This document shows, one piece after another, positions 36,017 through 43,942 of a DNA stretch of 64,000 nt (position 1 is its first letter; each line of letters begins with the position of its first letter). The notes beneath the pieces were generated by a model. The model did not search any database. It saw only the letters and a list, made by a program, of their open reading frames with translations, and had not been told where the DNA came from. Made by a program: the position numbers and the translations under genes. The stretch covers positions 84,802-148,801 of the forward strand of contig JAHDCG010000001.1 of NCBI GenBank assembly GCA_020629965.1, in the 5' to 3' direction. Source of the DNA: Saprospiraceae bacterium. Its GTDB lineage: Bacteria > Bacteroidota > Bacteroidia > Chitinophagales > Saprospiraceae.

Positions 36017-36796
36017 ATGAATTTAAAAGAATTAGCACAGTCGATTTTGCCGATTGCGGAACGCGCCGGAGCGGCGATTTTAGAAGTTTACGAACGTTCG
36101 GAAGGCATCGTTTTTTCCAAAAAAGACGACAACTCTCCCCTCACCGAAGCCGATAAGGCGGCAAACGATGTAATATGCGCGGGTTTGGAAAAACTGCCGC
36201 AGCGGTTTCCGATTGTTTCGGAAGAAAACAAAGCGATTGACTATGCGGAGCGCAAAAATTTCACTTACAGTTGGCTCGTCGATCCGCTGGACGGCACGAA
36301 AGAATTTATCAAACGCAACGGAGATTTTACCGTCAATATCGCTCTGGTACACGCACAAAGAGTAGTGCTCGGCGTCGTTTATTTGCCCGTGACGGGTGAG
36401 ATGTATTGGGCGGCGAAGGGCGAAGGAGCTTGGTATATCAAAGACGGAAAGGAAGAAAAACTGTCCGCTTCGGAGTTTAAATTATCCGACAAAAACTTGG
36501 GTCTGGTCTGTTCGCGCTCGCATTTGGATCAAGAGACGCAGGACTTTTTGGAAAAATTCGACGAGCCGCAGACGGTTTCGCGCGGCAGCTCACTGAAGTT
36601 TTTGCTGTTGGCGCGGGGCGAGGCGCACGTCTATCCGCGCTTGGCCCCGACCATGGAATGGGACACCGGCGCAGCGCAGATTATTTTGGAAGAAGCGGGC
36701 GGAAAAGTGATTGATAACAACACCGGCGAGGCACTGCTTTATAACAAAGAAAATTTATTGAACCCGTTTTTTGTGGCTTACGGAAATGTGAATTAG
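36017..36796 (+). CDS. cysQ: 3'(2'),5'-bisphosphate nucleotidase CysQ
   Basis: A 259-residue member of the inositol monophosphatase superfamily. Metal-binding motifs are visible: EENK in VSEENKAIDYAE, DPLDGTKEFI (near residue 88) and EWDTGAAQIILEEAGG. The family hydrolyses PAP (and PAPS) to AMP plus phosphate, removing an inhibitor formed in sulfate assimilation and lipid metabolism. The start at 36017 (MNLKELAQ) is chosen because the upstream in-frame codons pass through a transcription terminator. Cytoplasmic. No sulfate genes are adjacent. Confidence 0.93.
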   Translation: MNLKELAQSILPIAERAGAAILEVYERSEGIVFSKKDDNSPLTEADKAANDVICAGLEKLPQRFPIVSEENKAIDYAERKNFTYSWLVDPLDGTKEFIKRNGDFTVNIALVHAQRVVLGVVYLPVTGEMYWAAKGEGAWYIKDGKEEKLSASEFKLSDKNLGLVCSRSHLDQETQDFLEKFDEPQTVSRGSSLKFLLLARGEAHVYPRLAPTMEWDTGAAQIILEEAGGKVIDNNTGEALLYNKENLLNPFFVAYGNVN

Positions 36797-36874
36797 CTTT
36801 TTTATACGCTGATTTTTTAAGGTTTGTAAGATTTTCGCTGAGGAATTTTCACGGCGATTTAAAAGTTTATCTTT

Positions 36875-37618
36875 ATGCTTTCAGCGGTAATTATTACGAA
36901 GAACGAAGCGGATACGATTGCGAAGGTTTTGCAGCCTTTGCAGTCGTTGACGAATGATATTGTGGTCATCGACAGCAACAGTACGGACGGCACTATCGAC
37001 ATTTGCAAGGCACACGGGGCGCGGGTTATTCAGCAAAAATGGCTGGGTTTTTCGGCGACCAAAAATTTCGGACACACGCAAGCCAAAAATCCGTGGATCC
37101 TTTCCCTCGACGCGGATGAAGTCCTCTCCAACGAACTTTTATACGCTCTCAAAAGTCTGCAACCGCAGCGCAAAACGGTCTATGCCCTCGACCGACTGAC
37201 CGACCTCTACGGCACACCTGTCTATCACAGCGGCTGGTATCCGGATTGGAAAATTCGGGTTTTTCACCGCGACGACGTCCGCTGGGAAGGCGATTTTGTG
37301 CACGAAACACTACACGTTCCCTCCGATTTTAAAGTCGCACGGCTCAACGGCAAACTTTTTCACCACTCTTATAAAGACGCTCTCGACCATTTGAATCGCA
37401 TTGACCGCTACGCAAAATTAGCGGCGGAAGAACTCTACGCACGCGGCAAAAAACCAAACTTCATTAAGTTATACTTGGCTCCCGGTTTTCGTTGGTTTAA
37501 AACATATATCTTAAAACGCGGCTTTTTGGACGGAAAGGCGGGCAAGGTAATTGCGCGGCGCGATGCACATTTTGTGAGATTGAAATATCGGCTGCTGGGT
37601 GAAATGTGGGGGGAGTAG
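36875..37618 (+). CDS. Family 2 glycosyltransferase, WaaE/KdtX-like
   Basis: A 247-residue GT2 enzyme with a GT-A start (LSAVIITKNEADTIAKVL), VVIDSNSTDGT, and a DxD-type motif SLDADEVLS near 79. The region DFVHETLHV followed by FHHSYKDALDHLNRIDRYA is characteristic of LPS core glycosyltransferases of the WaaE/KdtX type. It is expected at the cytoplasmic face of the inner membrane, adding a sugar to a lipid-linked acceptor. The acceptor is inferred only. It lies 78 bases after cysQ without an intervening terminator. Confidence 0.87.
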   Translation: MLSAVIITKNEADTIAKVLQPLQSLTNDIVVIDSNSTDGTIDICKAHGARVIQQKWLGFSATKNFGHTQAKNPWILSLDADEVLSNELLYALKSLQPQRKTVYALDRLTDLYGTPVYHSGWYPDWKIRVFHRDDVRWEGDFVHETLHVPSDFKVARLNGKLFHHSYKDALDHLNRIDRYAKLAAEELYARGKKPNFIKLYLAPGFRWFKTYILKRGFLDGKAGKVIARRDAHFVRLKYRLLGEMWGE

Positions 37619-37650
37619 GTTTTCTTTTCTGTTCTTCCCGTTGTACACTC

Positions 37651-37784
37651 CCCGGCATTATCATACCATGAGCGGCGAACCGGATTGGGAGATGCCATGC
37701 CGTTGGTATTAAAATGTGTAGCTCGGCACTTTCTCCCACCCGGCACTTACGTGCCGGGCTGAAGTGTTTCGTGCCGTTGGCACT
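37651..37784. repeat. REP-like repeat, two tandem copies
   Basis: Copy A (37651-37710) and the second half of copy B (37751-37784) each end in a GCCGTTGG motif. Copy B contains GCCGGGCTGAAGTGTTTCGT, which matches the reverse complement of 49187-49247 at 28 of 30 bases. Copy A matches that element over about 60 bases with roughly a dozen differences. GC-rich, hairpin-forming, no open frame. Confidence 0.85.
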
Positions 37785-37810
37785 TGTTGTAGTGCGCTAA
37801 CCACTCTGAC

Positions 37811-37850
37811 CTTTCCAACTACTCCAACCTTTTCCAACCTTTACCTTTTG
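37811..37850. repeat. CCAAC nonamer array
   Basis: CCAAC recurs three times at 9-10-base intervals within a pyrimidine-rich stretch after the REP-like copies. No inverted partner was found nearby. Confidence 0.5.
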
Positions 37851-37926
37851 TCGAAAAAAATTATCCGTTTATCGAATTACCGGGTCAAACACACTACTTG
37901 GTCTTGCATAGTAGTAGGTTTTACCC

Positions 37927-37934
37927 TATCTTTG
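37927..37934 (+). promoter_or_regulatory. -7 box (TATCTTTG) of the padR-pspC operon
   Basis: An exact TAnnTTTG match; CTTG lies 20 bases upstream. Transcription would start at about 37941, which is downstream of the first in-frame ATG (37939). This decides for the ATG at 37960. Confidence 0.65.
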
Positions 37935-37959
37935 TGTCATGGAATTGAAAAATGAAATA

Positions 37960-38292
37960 ATGAAAAAGAAAACGCAGATGCTGCGGGGCGTACTGGAAAT
38001 GTGCGTACTCGGCATCATCAGCGAGGGGGAGGTTTACTCTTCCGACATCATCAGCCGCCTGCGGAGTAAAACCGTGTTGGCAGGCATTAAAGAAGGTACG
38101 CTGTATCCGCTGTTGACGCGCTTAAAAAATGCGGGCTTGGTGGAATACCTGTGGCGCGAAAGCGAAGAAGGGCCGCCGCGTAAGTATTACCGCATTTCCG
38201 AACACGGCAAAGATTTTTTGCACGGAATGCTGATAACCTGGCGCGAACTGAACGGCGTGGTAGAGGAATCTACGACCAATTTCGCAGCGTAA
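37960..38292 (+). CDS. PadR family transcriptional regulator
   Basis: A 110-residue winged-helix protein of the short PadR type: LRGVLEMCVLGIISEGEVYSSDII, then IKEGTLYPLLTRLKNAGLVEY and GPPRKYYRISEHGKDFL, the classic PadR recognition helix and wing. The start at 37960 is preferred over the ATG at 37939 because the promoter box places the transcript start between the two. PadR proteins are usually repressors that control neighbouring membrane-stress genes, and here the PspC gene follows after 37 bases. Self-regulation of this operon is likely, but no clear palindrome was identified. Confidence 0.92.
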   Translation: MKKKTQMLRGVLEMCVLGIISEGEVYSSDIISRLRSKTVLAGIKEGTLYPLLTRLKNAGLVEYLWRESEEGPPRKYYRISEHGKDFLHGMLITWRELNGVVEESTTNFAA

Positions 38293-38329
38293 CACACCTT
38301 TTCACCCTTAATTTTAAAATCAACTGACA

Positions 38330-39004
38330 ATGAACAAAATTTTCAATATCAACCTCGGCGGCTACCCTTTCACCATCGACGAAGACGCCTACCTGCACCT
38401 CAAAAAGTATTTGAGTGCCATTCATCGCCATTTTCGCTCTTCGGAGGGTTACATGGAAATTACCTCGGATATCGAGTCCCGTCTCGCGGAATTATTTCGC
38501 GAAAGAACGAGCATCGGTGCCATCGTATCGCTCGCTACCGTACAGGAGGCGGTGACGATTATGGGTACACCCGAAGACTTTGGTGCCGACCCGCTGACGG
38601 CAGAGGAAGAAACGACTTTTTCTTACGAAAAAACCGCTCCGAAAAACGATTACCGCACGGGCAAACGTTTATTTCGCAACGAGGATGAAAAAATCATCGG
38701 CGGGGTGTGCAGCGGTCTCACGGCTTATTTAGGCATGAAAGACCCCGTATGGTTACGCATTATTTTTGCGGTCTTTTTCCTGACCGGCGGTTTGGCTCTT
38801 CCGCTGTACCTCATTTTGTGGGCGGTGGTGCCCGCCGCGAAAACCTCCGCCGACCGTTTGGCAATGCGCGGCGAGCCGATTACCGTAGAAAATATCGGCA
38901 AAACCATCGAAGAAGAACTGCGTAACGTAGTAGATAAAGCGACGGAAATCGGTGAAGAATTGAGTGAAAAATTCAGCGGCTCGAACGGAAAAAAAAACTT
39001 TTAG
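38330..39004 (+). CDS. PspC domain membrane protein
   Basis: A 224-residue protein. The N-terminal cytoplasmic segment (about 1-85, NINLGGYPFTIDEDAYLHLKK, with SDIESRLAELF) is the type found before PspC in Bacteroidota. The PspC domain (about 107-165: RLFRNEDEKIIGGVCSGLTA and two membrane segments including IIFAVFFLTGGLALPLYLIL) follows, then a charged helical tail. PspC proteins act in envelope stress response. The pairing with an upstream PadR regulator is a recurring arrangement and supports a common operon. A hairpin array lies directly downstream and separates it from the convergent oxidoreductase. Confidence 0.9.
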   Translation: MNKIFNINLGGYPFTIDEDAYLHLKKYLSAIHRHFRSSEGYMEITSDIESRLAELFRERTSIGAIVSLATVQEAVTIMGTPEDFGADPLTAEEETTFSYEKTAPKNDYRTGKRLFRNEDEKIIGGVCSGLTAYLGMKDPVWLRIIFAVFFLTGGLALPLYLILWAVVPAAKTSADRLAMRGEPITVENIGKTIEEELRNVVDKATEIGEELSEKFSGSNGKKNF

Positions 39005-39076
39005 CGGGCGGTCGTAAAGGGGAAAAGCAGCCGCTGCCGCGCGGATTTCTTTCTTAGATTGGAATGATTTTTTTTT

Positions 39077-39143
39077 GACAGGATTAACGGGATTATTAGG
39101 ATTTGCCGATTTGGCTTATCCTGAAAACCCCGTTAATCCTGTC
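39077..39143. repeat. Inverted nonamer array (GGATT)
   Basis: GACAGGATT, AACGGGATT, ATTAGGATT, TGCCGATTT is followed by the inverted series ending CCCGTTAATCCTGTC. The outer 15 bases pair perfectly. It sits between two convergent genes and may also stop transcription from both sides. Confidence 0.9.
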
Positions 39144-39163
39144 TGCATTTCACAGTGTTTTGC

Positions 39164-40723
39164 CTACACTTTTACGGACCGGCCTCCTTTTACCTCCGCG
39201 AGCGACGGTATTTTATCTTCGTACATCAACTCTTGCAGCGCGGCTACTTCCGAATCGCGTCCTACACCTAAGACGGCAAGAATCTCGCCGCCCTCGGCGT
39301 AGTAAGCCAAGAAATTATTTGCCGAAACTTCGCCGTCGATATATACTTCGTCAAAGTTTTCGGCGTGACCGACGTAGCGGAAATTTTTGCCCTGCTGCGC
39401 CGACCAAAAGAACGGCACGGCGTGATAACCTACCGCTGCGCCCGCCATGATTTGCCCGACGCAGCGACCCTGATCACAGGCGACTTTCCAGTGTTCGATG
39501 CGTACTTTTTTGCCGTGTAAAGGAAATTTTGCGACATCGCCCGCGGCATAAATATCATTCGCCACGCGCAGATTTTCGTCGGTTTCGACGGCACCTTTTT
39601 CATCTCGCAAATTTTCGGGCAGCCAATCCGTCGCCGGCGTCACTCCGATGCCGATGACGACCAAATCCGCCGACAGCATTTCGCCCGAATTTAGCTTAAC
39701 GCTCTTCACTTTATCTTCTCCCAAAATCGCGGCGGCTTTGTCCTGCAAGCGAAATTCGACACCCGCATCCTTATGTAATTTCAAAATATGCTTGCCGATT
39801 TCTTCTCCGAAAATTTTAGCAAACGGAATTGCCTCGGGGGTCACGACCGTCACCGCGCAACCGTGTTTTTGCAAAGCCTGCGCCGCTTCCAAACCAATAA
39901 AACTACCGCCGATAACGACCGCGTTTTTTGCCGATTTTGCCGCCTCCCGAATGACCTTGCTGTCTGCCCAAGTGCGCAGCGTATGCACACCCGGCAGGTC
40001 TGCGCCCTGTACCTCCAAACGTCGCGGAGTGCCGCCGACAGCAACGAGAATTTTGTCGTATTTCAGCGTTTTGCCGTCCGCGAGCGTAACGGTTTTAGCG
40101 TCCGCAGCGAGCGATTTTACTTCCGCATTTTGCCGTAAATCTATGTCATACTTTTCGTAAAAATCAGTTTGCAGCAAAGGCATTCCGTCATCGCCGGCGG
40201 CACCTTGCAAATAGGCTTTGCTCGCTTTCGTGCGGTCGTAGGGCAACGCATCTTCCTTGGTCAGCATGACAATTTTTCCCGCAAAATCCGCGCGTCTCAT
40301 CCCCTCGGCGGCGTAGAGTCCCGCCGCCCCGCCGCCGACTATGATGTAGGTCTCGTCCGCACCGTTTTCCTTTTTGCTCAAATGCGCGGGGCAGGTCGTT
40401 TCTATGGTATCGGGCAGGTGCAAATAGGTTTTTCCGTCCGCCTGACTGATTTCGTAAGCGGGCAAACTTTCTACTCCGGGGCCTTCGATTTGAATACCCG
40501 TTTTCGCATCAAAACAAGCGTGGTGCCACGGACAGACGACGCGATTCCCGCTCATCGCCCCCTTTGACAAAGGTGCGCCGTAGTGACTGCATTTGCCGTA
40601 AATCGCAAACAACTCGCCGTCAATTTTTGAGATTAAAACTTGGTGTTTGTCCTCGATTTCCACGGTGCGCATTTGTCCGTTTTGCATATCCGCAATATCG
40701 GCACTGATGTCTCTCTTTTTCAT
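39164..40723 (-). CDS. Rieske-type FAD/NAD(P)H oxidoreductase (AIFM3-like)
   Basis: A 519-residue protein. The N-terminal Rieske [2Fe-2S] domain has the ligands C45-x-H47 (KCSHYGAPL) and C64-x2-H67 (CPWHHACFDA). It is followed by a pyridine nucleotide-disulfide oxidoreductase: GGGAAGLYAAEG (FAD), GGSFIGLEAAQAL (NAD(P)H) and the second FAD motif YAAGDVAKFP. A C-terminal reductase domain completes it. Domain order matches apoptosis-inducing-factor-like (AIFM3) and ferredoxin/rubredoxin reductases. It probably transfers electrons from NAD(P)H to an unknown acceptor in the cytoplasm. No ferredoxin or oxygenase gene is adjacent, so the partner is unknown. Confidence 0.92.
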   Translation of the reverse strand: MKKRDISADIADMQNGQMRTVEIEDKHQVLISKIDGELFAIYGKCSHYGAPLSKGAMSGNRVVCPWHHACFDAKTGIQIEGPGVESLPAYEISQADGKTYLHLPDTIETTCPAHLSKKENGADETYIIVGGGAAGLYAAEGMRRADFAGKIVMLTKEDALPYDRTKASKAYLQGAAGDDGMPLLQTDFYEKYDIDLRQNAEVKSLAADAKTVTLADGKTLKYDKILVAVGGTPRRLEVQGADLPGVHTLRTWADSKVIREAAKSAKNAVVIGGSFIGLEAAQALQKHGCAVTVVTPEAIPFAKIFGEEIGKHILKLHKDAGVEFRLQDKAAAILGEDKVKSVKLNSGEMLSADLVVIGIGVTPATDWLPENLRDEKGAVETDENLRVANDIYAAGDVAKFPLHGKKVRIEHWKVACDQGRCVGQIMAGAAVGYHAVPFFWSAQQGKNFRYVGHAENFDEVYIDGEVSANNFLAYYAEGGEILAVLGVGRDSEVAALQELMYEDKIPSLAEVKGGRSVKV

Positions 40724-40887
40724 AAGTCGTATATTTTTTCGGTTCGATAACGTTTGTTAAATGCGAGAGGGCAAACCATGTTCAACTTTGTAGCGAATAA
40801 TCGGGGGAGACTTTCTATTTTTGTGGGGGGTAGTAGCTGTTAAAAGGGAGTAATGGTACTTTATATCGTTTTCGTTCGATAAAATTC

Positions 40888-40930
40888 TTTTCGTTTATTT
40901 TGAAATTTTCGTTTATTTCGTTTACATTTG
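40888..40930 (+). promoter_or_regulatory. Promoter and repeat operator of the antitoxin gene
   Basis: TTTG at 40899-40902, a 20-base spacer and TACATTTG at 40923-40930 fit the Bacteroidota consensus exactly. Two identical 13-base direct repeats TTTTCGTTTATTT (40888-40900, 40906-40918), 18 bases apart, overlap the -33 box and spacer. The placement suits an operator for autorepression. Confidence 0.75.
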
Positions 40931-40961
40931 CAATCTAAAATAAACCAAAATTATATAAATT

Positions 40962-41417
40962 ATGGAACGATTAGCAAATATTGCCAAGCCCTCGAAGGAA
41001 GAACAAAAGGTGGCAATGGCATCTTATAATGCTTTGGCAGAAGCCATTGCGGGGCTTCGCAAAGACAATCCCGAAATAGAAATTGAAGAAACAAGAGAGA
41101 AGATACGGATACCCTTAAACGCATTGAAGTTACTTGCAAAAATTCTAAAAGTCACGAGTCAGGGAAAACCTGTTTCAATAGTACCGATAGCGACCGAAAT
41201 GACTACTCAAGCAGCAGCCGATTTGCTTGGCTGTTCTCGTCCTCACTTAGTAAAATTACTCGAAGACGGGGAAATAGAATATACAAAAATCGGTAAGCAC
41301 AGAAGAGTAAAGTTTGAAGATATAACGGCATACAAAAAAAGAATGAAGGCAAAACAGCAAGAACTTCTTATCAAAATTATGAACGCAGACGAAGAATCGG
41401 GTTTATATGATACATAG
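40962..41417 (+). CDS. Excisionase-type HTH antitoxin
   Basis: A 151-residue protein with a helical N-terminal half and an excisionase/MerR-like winged HTH at about 80-125 (MTTQAAADLLGCSRPHLVKL, then YTKIGKHRRVKFEDITAY). This family is commonly encoded directly upstream of a PIN-domain toxin, with which it forms a toxin-antitoxin pair, and binds its own promoter. Here the toxin gene, whose ATG overlaps this stop by 11 bases, is reduced to a short remnant. The direct repeats in the promoter fit autoregulation. The antitoxin itself looks intact. Confidence 0.85.
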   Translation: MERLANIAKPSKEEQKVAMASYNALAEAIAGLRKDNPEIEIEETREKIRIPLNALKLLAKILKVTSQGKPVSIVPIATEMTTQAAADLLGCSRPHLVKLLEDGEIEYTKIGKHRRVKFEDITAYKKRMKAKQQELLIKIMNADEESGLYDT

Positions 41418-41535
41418 CATTCGCTTTACATGTGTTCTTGACACAAACGTAATGATTGACGAATACGAGGTTTTGGACTGTTTGAGAAGAAACGGATTGA
41501 ACGACACGGCAAATTATTTACACGCATTGCTTTAA
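41407..41535 (+). pseudogene. PIN-domain toxin remnant (internal deletion)
   Basis: A 42-codon frame. It starts with IRFTCVLDTNVMID, the first strand and first catalytic Asp of a PIN nuclease. Then it jumps to EVLDCLRRNGLNDTANYLHA, which resembles the extreme C-terminus of the same family. The middle, with the other acidic residues, is missing. It overlaps the antitoxin stop in the way expected for a coupled pair. An internal in-frame deletion best explains it. Confidence 0.65.
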
Positions 41536-41575
41536 AAATCGCCTTGAAGTCAAAATAAAATTAAAACACTTCCTC

Positions 41576-43834
41576 TTGCAAAAAATCCTCGGCATTAGAC
41601 ACCACGGCCCCGGCAGCGCGAAAGCACTCAAACGCGCCCTCGCCGCCCTGCAGCCCGACTGCATCCTCATCGAAGCGCCCGCCGATGCCGAAAAATTGAT
41701 TCCTTATGTGGAAAATAAGAAACTGAAACCGCCCGTCGCCATGCTCGTTTATGCCGATAAAAATCTGCGGCAGGCGGCTTATGTGCCTTTTGCCGATTTT
41801 TCGCCGGAGTGGCAGGCGATGAAATACGGATTGAAAAACGAGGTGCCGTTGCGCTTCATGGACTTACCGATGGATATGACCTTCGGTCTCGATGCCGCCG
41901 CCGAGGCTGCCGTACAAACCGCCTTAGACATCAGCGAAAAACCTACAGCGGAAGACGAAAATTTTCGGCGCGACCCGATGAAACATTTGGCACAAATCGC
42001 GGGCTATACCGACAGCGAACGGTGGTGGGAAATTATGTTTGAGCAGCCCGATAACGAAGTCGAAGTTTTTGATGCCGTTCTCGAAATGAACACCGCCCTC
42101 CGCGCCGAGGTCAAGCAGGAACAGCCGCGCACTCTGCTGCGCGAGGCGTACATGCGAAAAATTATGCGCAAAGCGGTCAAAGACGGTTTTGAAAAAATCG
42201 CGGTGGTCTGCGGGGCTTGGCACGCGCCGGCTTTGCACGATTTAAAAAGCTACAAACAAAGCGCGGACAATGCGCTGCTGAAGGGCATCAAAAAGATAAA
42301 AACGCAGGCAACCTGGATTCCGTGGTCGTACAATCGACTGACTTTTCAAAGCGGCTATATGGCGGGCGTCAACTCGCCGGCTTGGTATGAATTGCTGTAC
42401 AAAGAGCGCAACGAGGCGACCATTCGCTGGATGGTGCGCGCCGCCCGTTTGCTGCGCGGACAAAATCAGGCGGCATCTTCGGCGCACGCGATTGAAGCGA
42501 CGCGCTTGGCGGAAACTTTGGCGCGGATGCGCGGCTTGTCGCTGCCCGGCATCGACGATATGCACGAGGCGGCAACGGCAATTTTCGGCGAAGGCGATGA
42601 TTTGAAAATTCGTTTGATAAAAGAAAAACTCATCGTCGGTGATGTGTTGGGGAAGGTGCCGCCGGAAATTCCCGTCATTCCGCTGCAAAAGGATTTGGAA
42701 AAACAAATCAAAACCGCCCGCCTGACCGCCTACCGCAAGTCTTCGGAAGAACTGTGGCTTAAAGCCACCGCCGCCAACAAACGCGGCGGACTCGACCTGC
42801 GCAACGACAACGACTTGCTGAAAAGTCACCTGCTGCACCGCCTCGATATTCTCGATATTCCGTGGGGAAAACTGCAAAAAGAAACGGGACGCGAACTCAG
42901 CACCTTCAAAGAATACTGGAAACTGAAGTGGAAGCCCGACTTCGCCCTGCGCATCATCGAGGCGGGCATGTGGGGAAATACGGTGCGCGAAGCCGTCGAA
43001 AAATACATTCTTGCCACCGCTGAAAAAGCGGAAAAACTGCCGGAACTGACGCAACTGACCGACCGCGTACTCAAAGCCGCAGTGCCCGAAGTCATTCCGC
43101 CGCTGATAAAATTATTGGAAGAAAAATCCGCCGTGACAACCGACGTTTTGTTATTGGCGGAAGCCCTGCCGCCTTTGGTCAATATCATGCGCTACGGCGA
43201 TGTGCGGGGCACGGAAACGGGTGCGGTGCAGCAGGTCACGGAGCAAATCGTGCCGCGTATCTGCATCGGACTGCCGGCGGCGGTATCGGGTTTGGACGAG
43301 GAAGCGGCGGCGAAAGTTTTCGGGCAAATTATCGCGGTCAATCACGCGCTGAACCTGCTCAACGATGAGGATTTTAACGCACAGTGGCAGCGCTGTCTGC
43401 GACAAATCACGGGAACGGTACGCGCTTTTCCGAGTCTGAAAGGATTGAGTTTGCGTATTCTTTTTGACAAAAACAGCATCGACCCGCAGCAGATGACGAC
43501 GGAGACGCGTTTCGCACTTTCAACGGGGCAAGAAAGCATGGCGGCGGCGCAGTGGCTGGAAGGTTTTCTGTACGGCAGCGGATTGGTCTTGGTGCATCAG
43601 CCGCGTCTGTGGCAGATTCTGGATGAGTGGGTGGACGAAATTCGGGAAGAAGATTTTACTGAAATATTACCCGTTTTGCGGCGCACTTTTTCTGCTTTTT
43701 CGGTGCACGAGCGCGAGGAAATAATGCGCATGGCGAAGGGCGGCATTTTGGTAAATGCAGATGAGGATGCTATGGATGAAGAGCGGGCGGCAGCGGTTTT
43801 GCCGACGGTAAGGATGTTGTTGGGGTATGCATAA
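41576..43834 (+). CDS. DUF5682 family protein
   Basis: A 752-residue soluble protein with a TTG start in its best frame (MQKILGIRHHGPGSAKAL). The N-terminal domain (about 1-225, with RHHGPGS, ILIEAPADAEKLIPYV and AVVCGAWHAPAL) has the look of a TraB/ChaN-like hydrolase fold. The remaining part is a long helical region. The whole matches DUF5682, the family to which E. coli YehM-type proteins belong. That family is normally encoded beside a MoxR AAA ATPase, a VWA protein and a SWIM zinc-finger protein. None of these partners is within the window, so this copy is isolated or the cluster has been broken. The biochemical activity is unknown. Confidence 0.75.
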   Translation: MQKILGIRHHGPGSAKALKRALAALQPDCILIEAPADAEKLIPYVENKKLKPPVAMLVYADKNLRQAAYVPFADFSPEWQAMKYGLKNEVPLRFMDLPMDMTFGLDAAAEAAVQTALDISEKPTAEDENFRRDPMKHLAQIAGYTDSERWWEIMFEQPDNEVEVFDAVLEMNTALRAEVKQEQPRTLLREAYMRKIMRKAVKDGFEKIAVVCGAWHAPALHDLKSYKQSADNALLKGIKKIKTQATWIPWSYNRLTFQSGYMAGVNSPAWYELLYKERNEATIRWMVRAARLLRGQNQAASSAHAIEATRLAETLARMRGLSLPGIDDMHEAATAIFGEGDDLKIRLIKEKLIVGDVLGKVPPEIPVIPLQKDLEKQIKTARLTAYRKSSEELWLKATAANKRGGLDLRNDNDLLKSHLLHRLDILDIPWGKLQKETGRELSTFKEYWKLKWKPDFALRIIEAGMWGNTVREAVEKYILATAEKAEKLPELTQLTDRVLKAAVPEVIPPLIKLLEEKSAVTTDVLLLAEALPPLVNIMRYGDVRGTETGAVQQVTEQIVPRICIGLPAAVSGLDEEAAAKVFGQIIAVNHALNLLNDEDFNAQWQRCLRQITGTVRAFPSLKGLSLRILFDKNSIDPQQMTTETRFALSTGQESMAAAQWLEGFLYGSGLVLVHQPRLWQILDEWVDEIREEDFTEILPVLRRTFSAFSVHEREEIMRMAKGGILVNADEDAMDEERAAAVLPTVRMLLGYA

Positions 43835-43837
43835 AGA

Positions 43838-43938
43838 TTGTTGAATGGTTGAGGTGTTGAATCGTTGAAAAATTCGCGGAACGGCACAACTGCTACGAGG
43901 TGCGCGCTCAACGATTCAACGATTCAACATTTCAACAG
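43838..43938. repeat. Inverted octamer array, four units per arm (NNGTTGAA)
   Basis: Left arm TTGTTGAA, TGGTTGAG, GTGTTGAA, TCGTTGAA (43838-43869). Right arm CTCAACGA, TTCAACGA, TTCAACAT, TTCAACAG (43907-43938). Each arm is exactly 32 bases. It fills the gap between two convergent genes, ending 4 bases from the second stop codon. Confidence 0.95.
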
Positions 43939-43942
43939 AAAA

